64,000 nt of DNA from CAVOJV01 sp963696325 (GCA_963696325.1 CAVOJV010000072.1:28161-92160), one strand, 5' to 3'; shown: positions 53,662-62,592, counted from the first letter of the stretch. Notes: generated from the letters alone by a model not told the origin. Numbers and translations are program-made.

Positions 53662-54491
53662 CAGTACCTCTTGCGCAGCGCCTGGAGTACCGCCACCGTG
53701 TCTGGCCGTACTCCACGCCAAAGATAAAAGGACTCCGCCGCCTGTTCCACCAGCATCCCCAGGCCATCCAGAGACCGGGCGGCGCCCTGGGCATGCCCCC
53801 AGCGCACGAAGGCAGTGGGATTAACACCGTACATCAGGTCATAACACCAGCCGCCCTCGCCGAGCACGCCCGCCGGCAGTGCCGGCATCGTGTCGTCCAG
53901 GCCCGTCGCCGTGGCGTTGATAATGAGGTCGAAGCGGCGCCCCTGCAACTCCGGAAAGCTCAAGCCGGATACCCGGCCGAGATCGCTGAACAGCAGCGCC
54001 AGTTCCGCCGCCTTGGCCGGGGTGCGGTTGGCGATGACCAGACTGGCGGGTTGTTGGACCAGCAGGGGTTGCAAAATCCCCCGGGCGGCCCCGCCCGCTC
54101 CCAACAGCAGAATGCGTTTGCCCTTCAGTTTGGCGCCGTGATTGCCGCACAGATCCCGGACCAGTCCCAGGCCATCGGTATTCTCGCCCAGGACTTCACC
54201 ACTATCCCGAAACGCCAGCGTATTCACCGCTCCCGCCCGTTCAGAGCGCGAGGTTAGCACGTCCGCATAAATCCAGGCGTCCTGCTTGAAGGGCACGGTG
54301 ACATTGAGTCCTCGCCCGCCCGTGGCGCGAAAGGCATTAACCGCTGTCGCGAAACCACCGGGCGTCACCAGGATGGCTTGGTATTCCAGGTGTTGAGCGG
54401 TTTGGGCGGCGAACAGGGAATGAATTTGAGGGGACTTGCTGTGACTGATGGGATTGCCCATCACGGCGTAGCGATCGGGTTTGGTAGTCAT
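53661..54491 (-). CDS. aroE: Shikimate 5-dehydrogenase
   Basis: 276 residues. The substrate-binding start YAVMGNPISHSKSPQIHSLF, catalytic Lys in GLNVTVPFKQDAWIYAD, Asn/Asp in AVNTLAF and GENTDGLGLVRDL, and the NADP Rossmann motif LLLGAGGAARGIL are complete. It reduces 3-dehydroshikimate to shikimate in aromatic amino-acid synthesis. It is translationally coupled to the downstream hypothetical gene and lies 50 bases after hemB, on the same strand. Confidence 0.95.
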   Translation of the reverse strand: MTTKPDRYAVMGNPISHSKSPQIHSLFAAQTAQHLEYQAILVTPGGFATAVNAFRATGGRGLNVTVPFKQDAWIYADVLTSRSERAGAVNTLAFRDSGEVLGENTDGLGLVRDLCGNHGAKLKGKRILLLGAGGAARGILQPLLVQQPASLVIANRTPAKAAELALLFSDLGRVSGLSFPELQGRRFDLIINATATGLDDTMPALPAGVLGEGGWCYDLMYGVNPTAFVRWGHAQGAARSLDGLGMLVEQAAESFYLWRGVRPDTVAVLQALRKRY

Positions 54492-54541
54492 GGGAATTGC
54501 GATCAGGGTACAGGAGTGAAGTCATTACCGGGGTCATGCGG

Positions 54542-55558
54542 TCAGCCCTGGCGCAGCCAGCCCGCGGCGCGCTTGGCGCAATAGCTGAGGATGGCGTCGG
54601 CGCCGGCGCGCTTGATGCAGAGCAGGGATTCCATGACCACCGTACGCTCGTCCAGCCAGCCATTAAGGCTTGCCGCCATCAGCATGGCGTACTCGCCGCT
54701 CACCTGATACACAAGCGTGGGCACGGCGAACTGATCCTTGACGCGGCGCACAATGTCTAGGTACGGCAGTCCGGGCTTGATCATCACCATGTCGGCCCCT
54801 TCCTCCAGATCCAGGGCCACCTCTCGCAAGGCCTCATCGGCATTGGCGGGGTCCATCTGATAGCTGTACTTGTTGCTCTTGCCGAGATTGGCGGCGGAGC
54901 CCACGGCGTCTCGGAACGGGCCGTAGAAGCTCGATGCGTACTTGGCCGAATAGGCGAGGATGCGGGTATGGATGAAATCGTTGGATTCCAGCGCCTCGCG
55001 GATGGCGGCGATGCGGCCATCCATCATGTCCGAGGGGGCGACCACGTCGGCCCCGGCCTCGGCATGGGACAGGGCCTGGCGCGCCAGCACCACCACGGTC
55101 TCATCGTTCATCACATAGCCGCTCTCATCCATCAGGCCGTCCTGGCCATGACTGGTGAAAGGGTCCAGGGCGATGTCGGTGATCACGCCCAGGTTGGGAA
55201 ACTCGCGTTTGAGCACCCGCACCGCTCGCTGGATAAGACCCTCGGCATTGTAGGCCTCGCGGGCATCCTCCGACTTGGCGTCCGGGGGGGTGACCGGAAA
55301 TAGCGCCACTGCCGGCACGCCCAGTCCTAACAGCAGATCGGCTTCGCGCAGCAATTCATCGATGCTGACCCGCTCCACGCCAGGCATGGAAGTCACCGGT
55401 TCCCGCCGTCCCTGGCCCTCGGTGACGAACAGGGGCTGGATCAGGTCGTTTACGGTGAGCACGGTTTCCCGCATCAGGCGGCGGGAAAACTCATCCCGGC
55501 GCAGGCGACGCGGACGCTGGCCGGGGAACTGGCCGATAATAATCTGGGGTCTGGACAC
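54542..55558 (-). CDS. hemB: Delta-aminolevulinic acid dehydratase (porphobilinogen synthase)
   Basis: 338 residues. GADVVAPSDMMDGRIAAIRE, ILAYSAKYASSFYGPFRDA (first catalytic Lys) and DMVMIKPGLPYLDIVRRVKD (Schiff-base Lys) are intact. The active-site metal region DPFTSHGQDGLMDESGYVMN lacks the Cys triad of zinc enzymes, pointing to the Mg-dependent type common in pseudomonads. It condenses two 5-aminolevulinates to porphobilinogen in haem synthesis. Probably the first gene of a hemB-aroE-FFLEDLYGP run. Confidence 0.95.
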   Translation of the reverse strand: MSRPQIIIGQFPGQRPRRLRRDEFSRRLMRETVLTVNDLIQPLFVTEGQGRREPVTSMPGVERVSIDELLREADLLLGLGVPAVALFPVTPPDAKSEDAREAYNAEGLIQRAVRVLKREFPNLGVITDIALDPFTSHGQDGLMDESGYVMNDETVVVLARQALSHAEAGADVVAPSDMMDGRIAAIREALESNDFIHTRILAYSAKYASSFYGPFRDAVGSAANLGKSNKYSYQMDPANADEALREVALDLEEGADMVMIKPGLPYLDIVRRVKDQFAVPTLVYQVSGEYAMLMAASLNGWLDERTVVMESLLCIKRAGADAILSYCAKRAAGWLRQG

Positions 55559-55657
55559 GGCGGACTCCTCTGGGAGTATGTCAATGGCGGTTGTGGTCTA
55601 TGGATTAACTGTAATTTATCCCATAGGCTCCACAATGTGTGCGTTTAGAACATCGCG

Positions 55658-56491
55658 ATGAACGTTTTGCTGACTCACGAAACGGCTATCCGCCTCGGCT
55701 GTTTTGCCGCCGTGCTGCTGCTCATGGCCTACTGGGAATGGCGCCGGCCGCGTCGCTCCCTGGATCTGTCCCGCTGGCGCCGCTGGCCGGCCAACCTGGG
55801 ACTGGCAGCGCTAAACAGCCTGGCCGTACGCCTGGCGGTCCCCGTACTGGCCGTGAGTGCGGCCCAGGAGGTCGCAGCCCGCGACTGGGGACTGTTCAAC
55901 CTGCTGGACGTGCCCTTCTGGCTAGCCTGTGCTGTTTCACTGCTGGCGCTGGATTTGGCGATTTACGCCCAGCACGTCATTTTTCACAAGGCGCCCTGGC
56001 TGTGGCGGCTGCACCGCATGCACCACACCGACACCGGCTTTGACGTGAGCACGGCACTGCGTTTTCATCCCCTGGAGATCATGCTGTCCATGCTCATCAA
56101 GGTGATGTTGGTGCTGCTGCTGGGCGCCCCGGCGGTGGCCGTGCTGCTCTTTGAAATCATCTTGAACGCCACCGCCATGTTCAACCACGGCAACGTGCGC
56201 CTGCCCGAAACAGCCGACCGGGTGTTGCGCCTATTCCTCGTCACTCCCGACATGCACCGGGTGCACCACTCCATCCATCGCGAGGAAACCGACAGCAATT
56301 TCGGTTTCAATCTGCCCTGGTGGGATCATCTGTTTGGCACTTACCGGGCGCAACCTCGCGATGGCCATGCCGGCATGGCCATCGGCCTGGAAATCTTCCG
56401 TGATTACCGCTCCCTCAGCCTGCCCTGGCTGTTGCTACAGCCTTTTTTGAAGGTCTCCATCAGCGGTGTGGCCGGCAACCGTCGTCGCTGA
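55658..56491 (+). CDS. Sterol desaturase / fatty acid hydroxylase family membrane protein
   Basis: 277 residues, four or five helices, with the histidine-box set of the family: YAQHVIFHKAPWLWRLHRMH (boxes 1 and 2), MFNHGNVRLP, and DMHRVHHSIHREETDSNFGF, NLPWWDHLFGTYRA (box 3). Such enzymes hold a di-iron centre and hydroxylate or desaturate lipids. The substrate is unknown, and bacterial members act on hopanoids, carotenoids or fatty acids. It is divergent from hemB. Confidence 0.87.
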   Translation: MNVLLTHETAIRLGCFAAVLLLMAYWEWRRPRRSLDLSRWRRWPANLGLAALNSLAVRLAVPVLAVSAAQEVAARDWGLFNLLDVPFWLACAVSLLALDLAIYAQHVIFHKAPWLWRLHRMHHTDTGFDVSTALRFHPLEIMLSMLIKVMLVLLLGAPAVAVLLFEIILNATAMFNHGNVRLPETADRVLRLFLVTPDMHRVHHSIHREETDSNFGFNLPWWDHLFGTYRAQPRDGHAGMAIGLEIFRDYRSLSLPWLLLQPFLKVSISGVAGNRRR

Positions 56492-56513
56492 GGGGCGTCC
56501 GGCGGAACCAAGG

Positions 56514-57281
56514 TCATGCACGTGCCTGGGGGATATCATCCGGTCCGGAAAAACCCGCCAGTTCCCGCAGTTGATGCAGCTCTTTCAGATGGATGTACTT
56601 GCTCTGCACGCAAATCAGTCCCTGCTGCTGGAAGCGGCTGAAGAGCCGGCTGACGGTCTCTATGGCTAAGCCCAGGTAGTTGCCGATATCGTTGCGGGAC
56701 ATGCTCAGATGAAACTCGCGGGGCGAAAAACCGCGTTCCTGAAGGCGCATGGAGAGACTGATTAACAGCGCGGCGAGACGCTCTTCGGCGGATTTTTTGC
56801 CCAGCAGCGTCAGCAATTCTCCGTCGCTGTTGAGTTCCCGGCTCATGATGCGCAGCATTTGCCGGCCCAGCGCGGGCACTGCCACGGCCAGTTCTTCCAT
56901 GCGCTCAAACGGTATCTCGCAGATACTGGTGGTTTCCAGGGTTCTCGCACCGCAGGGGTGCTGGTTGGAGTTAATGGCATCCAGGCCGATAAGTTCGCCG
57001 GGCAAGTGAAACCCGGTGATCTGCTCGCTGCCGTCTTCGGTGATGGTATAGGTCTTTACCGAACCGGAACGGATGGCGTACAGAGAGCGAAAGGTATCGC
57101 CAAGGTGGAACACATAACTGCCGCGCGCCAATGGACGGCGACGTTTGATGATGGCATCCAGGCGCTCAACGTCGTCGAGGCCGATTCCCATCGGCAGGCA
57201 CAATTGGTGCAAACTGCAGCTACTGCAGGCCAGCTTGACTGAGGCGATGTCGATGACCTTGCCGTTACTGGTACTTGTCAT
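56514..57281 (-). CDS. fnr: Fnr/Anr-type oxygen-sensing CRP-family regulator
   Basis: 255 residues. The iron-sulfur ligands are CSSCSLHQLCLP (three Cys near residue 19) and a fourth Cys in NQHPCGARTL. The cyclic-nucleotide-like barrel and dimer helix follow, then the recognition helix SRNDIGNYLGLAIETVSRLF with the FNR-type E..SR. It switches gene expression at low oxygen. It is divergent from coaBC, with an FNR box between them, so autoregulation is likely. The C-terminus is extended (FSGPDDIPQARA). Confidence 0.92.
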   Translation of the reverse strand: MTSTSNGKVIDIASVKLACSSCSLHQLCLPMGIGLDDVERLDAIIKRRRPLARGSYVFHLGDTFRSLYAIRSGSVKTYTITEDGSEQITGFHLPGELIGLDAINSNQHPCGARTLETTSICEIPFERMEELAVAVPALGRQMLRIMSRELNSDGELLTLLGKKSAEERLAALLISLSMRLQERGFSPREFHLSMSRNDIGNYLGLAIETVSRLFSRFQQQGLICVQSKYIHLKELHQLRELAGFSGPDDIPQARA

Positions 57282-57334
57282 TGTGCATTCCGCAGTGTGA
57301 GAGGTAGGGGTGAGAATCTATTCCAGCAGATTCA

Positions 57335-57348
57335 TTGACACAGATCAA
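57335..57348. promoter_or_regulatory. FNR box between fnr and coaBC
   Basis: TTGACACAGATCAA matches the FNR/Anr consensus TTGAT-N4-ATCAA with one mismatch. It lies 54 bases upstream of the fnr start and 126 bases upstream of coaBC. Confidence 0.6.
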
Positions 57349-57473
57349 GAAACCGCGGAATAGTTCTTGATGGTCGGGATCACGGCAGGGAAGCGTGGTC
57401 AACTTGTCTTTTGCGCCGCCGTCGACTTGCGGTAAGCTTTGCACTTGCTACTCACAGGAGGTGTAGCCATCCC

Positions 57474-58673
57474 ATGCAAACCCTGGCCAATCAACGCATT
57501 CTGCTCGGTATTACCGGCGGCATCGCCGCTTACAAGAGCGCCGATCTGGTCCGCCGCCTGAAGGAAGCGGGGGCGGCCGTGCAAGTGGTCATGACGCCTG
57601 CCGCCACGCACTTCGTCGGCCCCCTGACCTTCCAGGCGGTCTCCGGGCGGCCAGTGCACTTGGAGCTTCTCGACAGCAATGCCGAGGCCGGGATGGGGCA
57701 TATCGAACTGGCCCGCTGGGCTGACCTGATCCTGATCGCACCCGCCAGCGCCGATTTCATCGCCCGGCTGGCTCATGGGTTTGCCAACGATCTGTTGAGC
57801 ACCTTGTGTCTGGCCAGTGACAAACCCATCGCCGTGGCTCCCGCCATGAACCGGTTCATGTGGTTGCATCCCGCCACCCAGGAGAATTGCCGGATTCTGG
57901 AACGACGCGGTGTCCACTTATGGGGGCCGGCCAGCGGCGAGCAAGCCTGTGGGGAGGTGGGGGAGGGGCGGATGCTGGAGCCTGTACAGCTCCGCGCCGA
58001 AGTTACTGCATTCTTTACCAGAGCCGGTATCTTGCAGGGGCTGAATGTGCTCATCACCGCCGGTCCCACTCGCGAGGATATCGATCCGGTGCGCTTCATC
58101 AGCAATCGCAGCACGGGCAGGATGGGTTTCGCGGTAGCGGCGGCGGCGGCCCAGGCCGGGGCGCGGGTAACGCTGGTGAGCGGTCCCGTGGCTTTGCGCA
58201 CGCCCCCGGGCGTGGAACGTATCGACGTGGAAAGCGCCGCCCAGATGTTCGATGCGGTACTGAGCCGCGCCAGCCATGCCCAGATCTTCATCGCTACCGC
58301 CGCCGTGGCCGACTATAGGGCCGCTAACCGGGCCGTCCAAAAGATCAAGAAAACCCAGGATACCCTGACTCTCGCCTTGGCGCGTAACCCGGATATCCTG
58401 TCCACCGTGGCCGCCCTGGACAGCGGCCCCTTCACCGTGGGCTTTGCCGCCGAAACCCACGATGTGCTCCGTTACGCCGAGGACAAACGCCGTCGCAAGG
58501 GTCTGGACCTGATCGCCGCCAATCAGGTGGGGGTGCCGGGGCAGGGCTTCGAGAGCGAGCAGAATACCCTGCATGTGCTCTGGGAAGATGGCGAGCGGGC
58601 GCTGCCTTTGGCCGACAAGACCCAACTGGGACGCGAACTCATCGCGCTGATTGCGGAGCGTTATCATGCATAG
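57474..58673 (+). CDS. coaBC: Phosphopantothenoylcysteine decarboxylase / synthetase
   Basis: The start is ATG 57474, with AGGAGG at about 57457; the frame from 57411 adds 21 Arg-rich residues and is rejected. The N-terminal flavoprotein half (CoaC) shows GITGGIAAYKSADLVRRLKE, active His in GHIELARWADLILIAPASAD and APAMNRFMW. The C-terminal CoaB half shows ITAGPTREDIDPVRFISNRS, TGRMGF, ATAAVADYRAA and KIKK. The fusion converts 4'-phosphopantothenate plus cysteine to 4'-phosphopantetheine in CoA synthesis. It overlaps dut. Confidence 0.94.
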   Translation: MQTLANQRILLGITGGIAAYKSADLVRRLKEAGAAVQVVMTPAATHFVGPLTFQAVSGRPVHLELLDSNAEAGMGHIELARWADLILIAPASADFIARLAHGFANDLLSTLCLASDKPIAVAPAMNRFMWLHPATQENCRILERRGVHLWGPASGEQACGEVGEGRMLEPVQLRAEVTAFFTRAGILQGLNVLITAGPTREDIDPVRFISNRSTGRMGFAVAAAAAQAGARVTLVSGPVALRTPPGVERIDVESAAQMFDAVLSRASHAQIFIATAAVADYRAANRAVQKIKKTQDTLTLALARNPDILSTVAALDSGPFTVGFAAETHDVLRYAEDKRRRKGLDLIAANQVGVPGQGFESEQNTLHVLWEDGERALPLADKTQLGRELIALIAERYHA

Positions 58674-59121
58674 CATTGAAGTAAAAATACTCGATCCCCG
58701 CATCGGCCGGGAAATTCCGCTGCCGCACTATGCCACGCCCGGCTCAGCAGGCATGGATCTGCGCGCCTGCCTGGCGCTGCCGCTCACCGTGCAACCGGGC
58801 GAGGCCCATCTCATTCCCACCGGGATCGCCATCCATATCGGCGATCCCGAACTGGCCGCTGCGGTACTGCCGCGCTCGGGACTGGGCCATAAGCACGGCA
58901 TCGTGCTGGGCAATCTGGTGGGGTTGATCGACTCGGATTATCAGGGCCAGTTGTTCGTCTCCTGCTGGAACCGGGGAAATACCCCCTTCACCATCGAGAT
59001 CGGCGAACGCATCGCCCAGATGGTGATCGTTCCGGTAGTGCGGGCGCATCTTGAGATCGTGGAGGAGTTCACCGCCAGCGAGCGGGGCAGCGGAGGATTC
59101 GGCCACTCCGGGCGGCATTGA
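58666..59121 (+). CDS. dut: dUTP diphosphatase
   Basis: ATG 58666 lies inside the coaBC stop region, the conserved coaBC-dut arrangement. 151 residues with the five trimeric dUTPase motifs: GSAGMDLRACL, LPRSGLGHKHGIVLGN, GLIDSDYQGQLFVSCWNRGN, GERIAQMVIVPVV and the C-terminal lid ASERGSGGFGHSGR. It hydrolyses dUTP to dUMP and so keeps uracil out of DNA. Its TGA overlaps the next start (TGATG). Confidence 0.96.
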   Translation: MHSIEVKILDPRIGREIPLPHYATPGSAGMDLRACLALPLTVQPGEAHLIPTGIAIHIGDPELAAAVLPRSGLGHKHGIVLGNLVGLIDSDYQGQLFVSCWNRGNTPFTIEIGERIAQMVIVPVVRAHLEIVEEFTASERGSGGFGHSGRH

Positions 59122-60485
59122 TGAAGGCCATTTTTCGGGAGTACGGCATTCGCGGCATCGTCAATGAGGACCTGACTCCCGTCGTGGTTCTGGAGATCGG
59201 CCGCGCCATCGGCACCCTGGCGGCCGAGCGCGGCGAACGGCGGGTAGCCGTGGCCCGCGATGGCCGTTTGTCCAGCCCCCTGTTGTGCGACGCCCTCAAG
59301 AGTGGGATCAAGGCCACCGGGCAGGATGTAATCGATCTGGGCGCCGTGCCTACCCCGCTGCTCTACTATGCCACTCAAGTCCTGGATACCCGCGCCGGGG
59401 TCATGGTTACCGGCAGTCACAATCCCCCGGAATACAACGGCCTTAAAGTGGTCATGGATGGGATGGCCCTGCATGGGGAAGTTATCCGCGACCTGTACCG
59501 GCGTCTCCAGAACGGCAGGCTGCGCCGGGGGCAGGGCAGGGAGCGGCGGGAAGACGTGCGCGGCGAGTATATCAAACGTATCGGCGCCACCCTGCACGTG
59601 ACGCGCCCCCTGAAAGTGGTGGTGGACTGCGGCAACGCCATCGCCGGGGAAGTGGCGCCCACGCTGCTGCGCACCCTGGGCTGCGAGGTGGTGGAACTGC
59701 ATTGCCAGGTGGATGGCCGGTTTCCCCACCATCACCCGGACCCCAGCCAGCCGGAGAATCTGGCCGAGCTATGCGTCAGAGTACTCGGCACGGATGCCGA
59801 TCTGGGGCTGGCCTTCGATGGCGATGCCGACCGGCTGGGCGTGGTGACCGATGCCGGCGAAATCATCTGGGCGGATAGGGTGCTGATGGCACTGGCCCGT
59901 GAAGTGCTGGAGCGACATCCGGGCGCCAGCGTCGTCTACGATATCAAGTGCTCCCGTCACCTGGCCCGGGTTATCACCCAGTACGGTGGCGTTCCCATCC
60001 TCTGGAAAACCGGCCATGCCGTTATCAAGGCGCATATGCGGGAGATTGGAGCCCTGTTGGGTGGGGAGATGAGCGGGCATTTCATTCACGCCGATGACTG
60101 GTTCGGTTTCGACGACGCGCTCTACGCCGCTGCCCGGTTGCTCGGTATCCTGGCCAGGGACGGACGCTCCGCCGCCCGGCAGTTCGCCCAGTATCCCACG
60201 GGGCCGAGCACGCCGGAGCTGCTGATTCCCATGGCCGAGGGCGAACCCTTTGCCTTTATGACGCGGTTGCTGGAACGCGCCAACTTCGGTTCCGCCCAGT
60301 TGATCACCGTTGACGGGCTGCGCGTGGAATTCGAGCATGGCTGGGGTTTGGTGCGTGCTTCCCACACCACCCCCAGCCTGACTCTGCGCTTCGAGGCCGA
60401 CGAGGCCCGCGCCCTGGCCGCTATCCAGGCGCTGTTTCGCCGCGAGCTGCTGGCGCTGGAACCCCATTTATCATTGCCTTTCTGA
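59121..60485 (+). CDS. Phosphomannomutase/phosphoglucomutase (AlgC-like)
   Basis: The start is ATG 59121, overlapping the dut stop; a TTG one codon earlier is unlikely. 454 residues. The phosphoserine loop is VMVTGSHNPPEYNGLKVV, the Mg loop is LAFDGDADRLGVV, the sugar-specificity loop is LGGEMSGHFIHAD and the phosphate-binding end is RASHTTPSLTLRFE. It interconverts hexose 1- and 6-phosphates for polysaccharide synthesis. The gene order coaBC-dut-algC-argB is well known in gammaproteobacteria such as Pseudomonas. Confidence 0.93.
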   Translation: MKAIFREYGIRGIVNEDLTPVVVLEIGRAIGTLAAERGERRVAVARDGRLSSPLLCDALKSGIKATGQDVIDLGAVPTPLLYYATQVLDTRAGVMVTGSHNPPEYNGLKVVMDGMALHGEVIRDLYRRLQNGRLRRGQGRERREDVRGEYIKRIGATLHVTRPLKVVVDCGNAIAGEVAPTLLRTLGCEVVELHCQVDGRFPHHHPDPSQPENLAELCVRVLGTDADLGLAFDGDADRLGVVTDAGEIIWADRVLMALAREVLERHPGASVVYDIKCSRHLARVITQYGGVPILWKTGHAVIKAHMREIGALLGGEMSGHFIHADDWFGFDDALYAAARLLGILARDGRSAARQFAQYPTGPSTPELLIPMAEGEPFAFMTRLLERANFGSAQLITVDGLRVEFEHGWGLVRASHTTPSLTLRFEADEARALAAIQALFRRELLALEPHLSLPF

Positions 60486-60494
60486 GAGGTTGCC

Positions 60495-61388
60495 ATGGCC
60501 CTGAGCGCCGAATCCGCCATGAATGTCGCGCATGTGTTGAGCGAGGCATTGCCCTATATCCGCCGTTATGCCGGCAAGACCGTGGTCATCAAGTACGGCG
60601 GCAACGCGATGGAGACCGAGGAGGTCAAATCGAGTTTCGCGCGCGACATCGTGCTGATGAAGACGGTCGGCATCAATCCGGTGGTGGTCCACGGTGGCGG
60701 CCCGCAGATTGGCAATTTGCTTAAACAGCTCGGCAAGGAGAGCCGCTTCGTGGACGGTATGCGGGTTACCGACAGCGAGACCATGGATGTCGTGGAAATG
60801 GTGCTGGGAGGGCTGGTGAACAAGGAGATCGTCGCCCTCATCAACCGCCATGGTGGCCATGCGGTCGGTCTTTCCGGCAAGGATGGCGACCTGATCCGGG
60901 CCCGCAAGATGACCATTACCCGCAAAGCCCCCGAACTGGAAGAGCCGGAGATCATCGACATCGGCCATGTCGGCGAGGTGGCCTCCATCGACAAGTCGGT
61001 GGTGGAACTGCTGACCCAGGGTAACTTCATCCCCGTCATCGCCCCGATCGGGGTAGGGGAGGATGGCCGCACCTATAACATCAACGCCGATCTGGTCGCC
61101 GGGAGAATGGCCGAGGTCCTGCGCGCCGAGAGCTTGATCCTGCTCACCAATACGGTGGGCTTGCTGGATGGGGAGGGCAAGCTGCTCACCGGCCTCAACG
61201 CCCGCGAGGTTCAGCAACTGATCGCCGATGGCGTCATCTATGGCGGCATGCTGCCGAAGATCCGCTGCGCGCTGGATGCCGTCAACGGGGGGGTGCGCAA
61301 GGCGCAAATCATCGACGGCCGCGTGGCCCACGCGGTGCTGGTCGAGCTGTTCACCGACACCGGCATCGGCACCTTGATCCGTGGTTAG
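60495..61388 (+). CDS. argB: Acetylglutamate kinase
   Basis: 297 residues of the amino-acid kinase family: KTVVIKYGGNAMETEEVKSS (ATP-phosphate Lys), VVVHGGGPQIGNLLKQLGKE, RFVDGMRVTDSETMDVVEMV and YNINADLVAGRMAEVLRAES. It phosphorylates N-acetylglutamate in arginine synthesis. The N-terminal helix (ALSAESAMNVAHVLSEALPY) is the kind found in hexameric, arginine-inhibited enzymes. GAGAGG precedes the ATG. Confidence 0.97.
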   Translation: MALSAESAMNVAHVLSEALPYIRRYAGKTVVIKYGGNAMETEEVKSSFARDIVLMKTVGINPVVVHGGGPQIGNLLKQLGKESRFVDGMRVTDSETMDVVEMVLGGLVNKEIVALINRHGGHAVGLSGKDGDLIRARKMTITRKAPELEEPEIIDIGHVGEVASIDKSVVELLTQGNFIPVIAPIGVGEDGRTYNINADLVAGRMAEVLRAESLILLTNTVGLLDGEGKLLTGLNAREVQQLIADGVIYGGMLPKIRCALDAVNGGVRKAQIIDGRVAHAVLVELFTDTGIGTLIRG

Positions 61389-61461
61389 CCCAGTCGCTCG
61401 ACGCTGGCGGCGCACTTGGTTACACTTGTAAAACATAACAACAAGAGGTAACGGGATTACC

Positions 61462-62226
61462 ATGCGCCGAGTCGTGTTCAATCAAAAAGGCGGGGTGGGC
61501 AAATCCACCATCACCTGCAATCTGGCCGCTATCAGCGCTGCCGCGGGCAGGCGCACCCTGGTGGTGGACCTCGATCCCCAGGCCAATTCTTCCCGTTATC
61601 TGCTGGGGAAGGCGATAGACAACCTGAACCGGACCTTGGCGGACTTCTTCGAGGAAATGCTGTCCTTTCGGCTTTTCCAGAGCAGGCCATCAAGCTATAT
61701 CCAGCCGACGCCCTTCGCCAACCTGGATCTGATGGCTTCCCATGCTCGCATGGATGAGTTGCAAGGTAAGCTGGAGTCCCGCTACAAGATGTACAAGCTG
61801 CGGGAGGCTCTGGAGAATCTCAGGGACTATGACGCCATCTTCATGGATACCCCACCGGCCCTTAATTTCTTCACCCGCTCGGCGCTGATCGCCGCCGAAA
61901 CCTGCCTGATTCCCTTCGATTGCGACGATTTTTCCCGCCGTGCTCTGTATGCCCTGCTGGAAAATGTCCGGGAGATCCAGGCCGATCACAATCCCGGCCT
62001 GGTGGTGGAGGGGATCGTGGTCAATCAGTTTCAGGCCCGCGCCAATCTGCCCAGGCGGTTGGTGGATGAACTGATCGCGGAGGGTTTGCCGGTCCTGGAT
62101 ACCTTCCTGTCGTCGTCAATCAAGATCCGTGAATCCCACGAGCTGGCCCTGCCCATGATTCACGTCGATCCCAATCACAAGCTGAGCCGAGAGTTCGAGG
62201 CGCTATACGGGGCGCTGCGGACTTAA
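61462..62226 (+). CDS. ParA/Soj-family ATPase
   Basis: 254 residues. The deviant Walker A is FNQKGGVGKSTITCNLAA, Walker A' is VVDLDPQANSSRYLL and Walker B is YDAIFMDTPPALNFFTRSAL. A long insert (about residues 55-110) precedes Walker B, and the N-terminal HTH of plasmid ParA proteins is absent. Such ATPases position chromosomes, plasmids or protein complexes. No parB lies next to it, so it may position another cargo. GAGGTAACGGG precedes the ATG. Confidence 0.9.
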   Translation: MRRVVFNQKGGVGKSTITCNLAAISAAAGRRTLVVDLDPQANSSRYLLGKAIDNLNRTLADFFEEMLSFRLFQSRPSSYIQPTPFANLDLMASHARMDELQGKLESRYKMYKLREALENLRDYDAIFMDTPPALNFFTRSALIAAETCLIPFDCDDFSRRALYALLENVREIQADHNPGLVVEGIVVNQFQARANLPRRLVDELIAEGLPVLDTFLSSSIKIRESHELALPMIHVDPNHKLSREFEALYGALRT

Positions 62227-62278
62227 CAACAAAAACTAGGCTAGAGCAGGTCACGATCGCGAAAGGATAGGAAATTCA

Positions 62279-62386
62279 ATGCGCTTTTTCAATCTGGAGA
62301 GGCTCTGGCAAGGCTGCAGCGGAGACCCTGACAACGTTGAGGCTATGCGCCCTCGCATCAAATTAGATGCCAATCAGGGCCGTTAA
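62279..62386 (+). CDS. Possible 35-aa ORF after the ParA gene
   Basis: ATG 62279, after AGGATAGGA, encodes MRFFNLERLWQGCSGDPDNV and EAMRPRIKLDANQGR. It has no known family. The ribosome-binding site is fair and it is 52 bases after the ParA stop, so it could be a small cargo or chance coding. Confidence 0.3.
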   Translation: MRFFNLERLWQGCSGDPDNVEAMRPRIKLDANQGR

Positions 62387-62494
62387 CGAGCTCCCCTGCC
62401 AACGCTGACCTCAGCGATGAAGTCGCCGCGCAAAACCCTCCCGCGCCGGCCGGGCCGAAGGCCCGGCTGATCCGAAAGATTAGGGTCGCTAAAC
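62387..62494. other. Intergenic DNA with GC stem-loop
   Basis: GCCGGGCC (62449-62456), loop GAA, GGCCCGGC (62460-62467) forms a perfect 8-bp hairpin. No T-run follows on the plus strand, so termination is uncertain. This is the border between the housekeeping block and mobile debris. Confidence 0.4.
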
Positions 62495-62592
62495 GGCTCT
62501 GTTGCGTTAATATTAAAACGTACCATCCATAGTTGTATTGTTTATGAATAACCACTATCCATTGTGGCTGACAAAACTAACGTAACAGAACC
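62495..62592. mobile_element. 98-bp MITE-like element with IS6-type ends
   Basis: GGCTCTGTTGCGTTA (62495-62509) and, inverted, TAACGTAACAGAACC (62578-62592) are 15-bp terminal repeats with two mismatches. They resemble the ends of the IS6 element at 4424-5222. The AT-rich interior has no coding capacity. It could be moved by an IS6-family transposase supplied in trans. Confidence 0.55.

Noticed and set aside
60471..61481. A 336-residue minus-strand frame across argB
   Set aside because: It mirrors argB codons (His, Gln and Asp rich) and matches no family, while argB is complete.
62449..62467. GC hairpin as a rho-independent terminator
   Set aside because: The stem is perfect but there is no T-run on either strand immediately after it.
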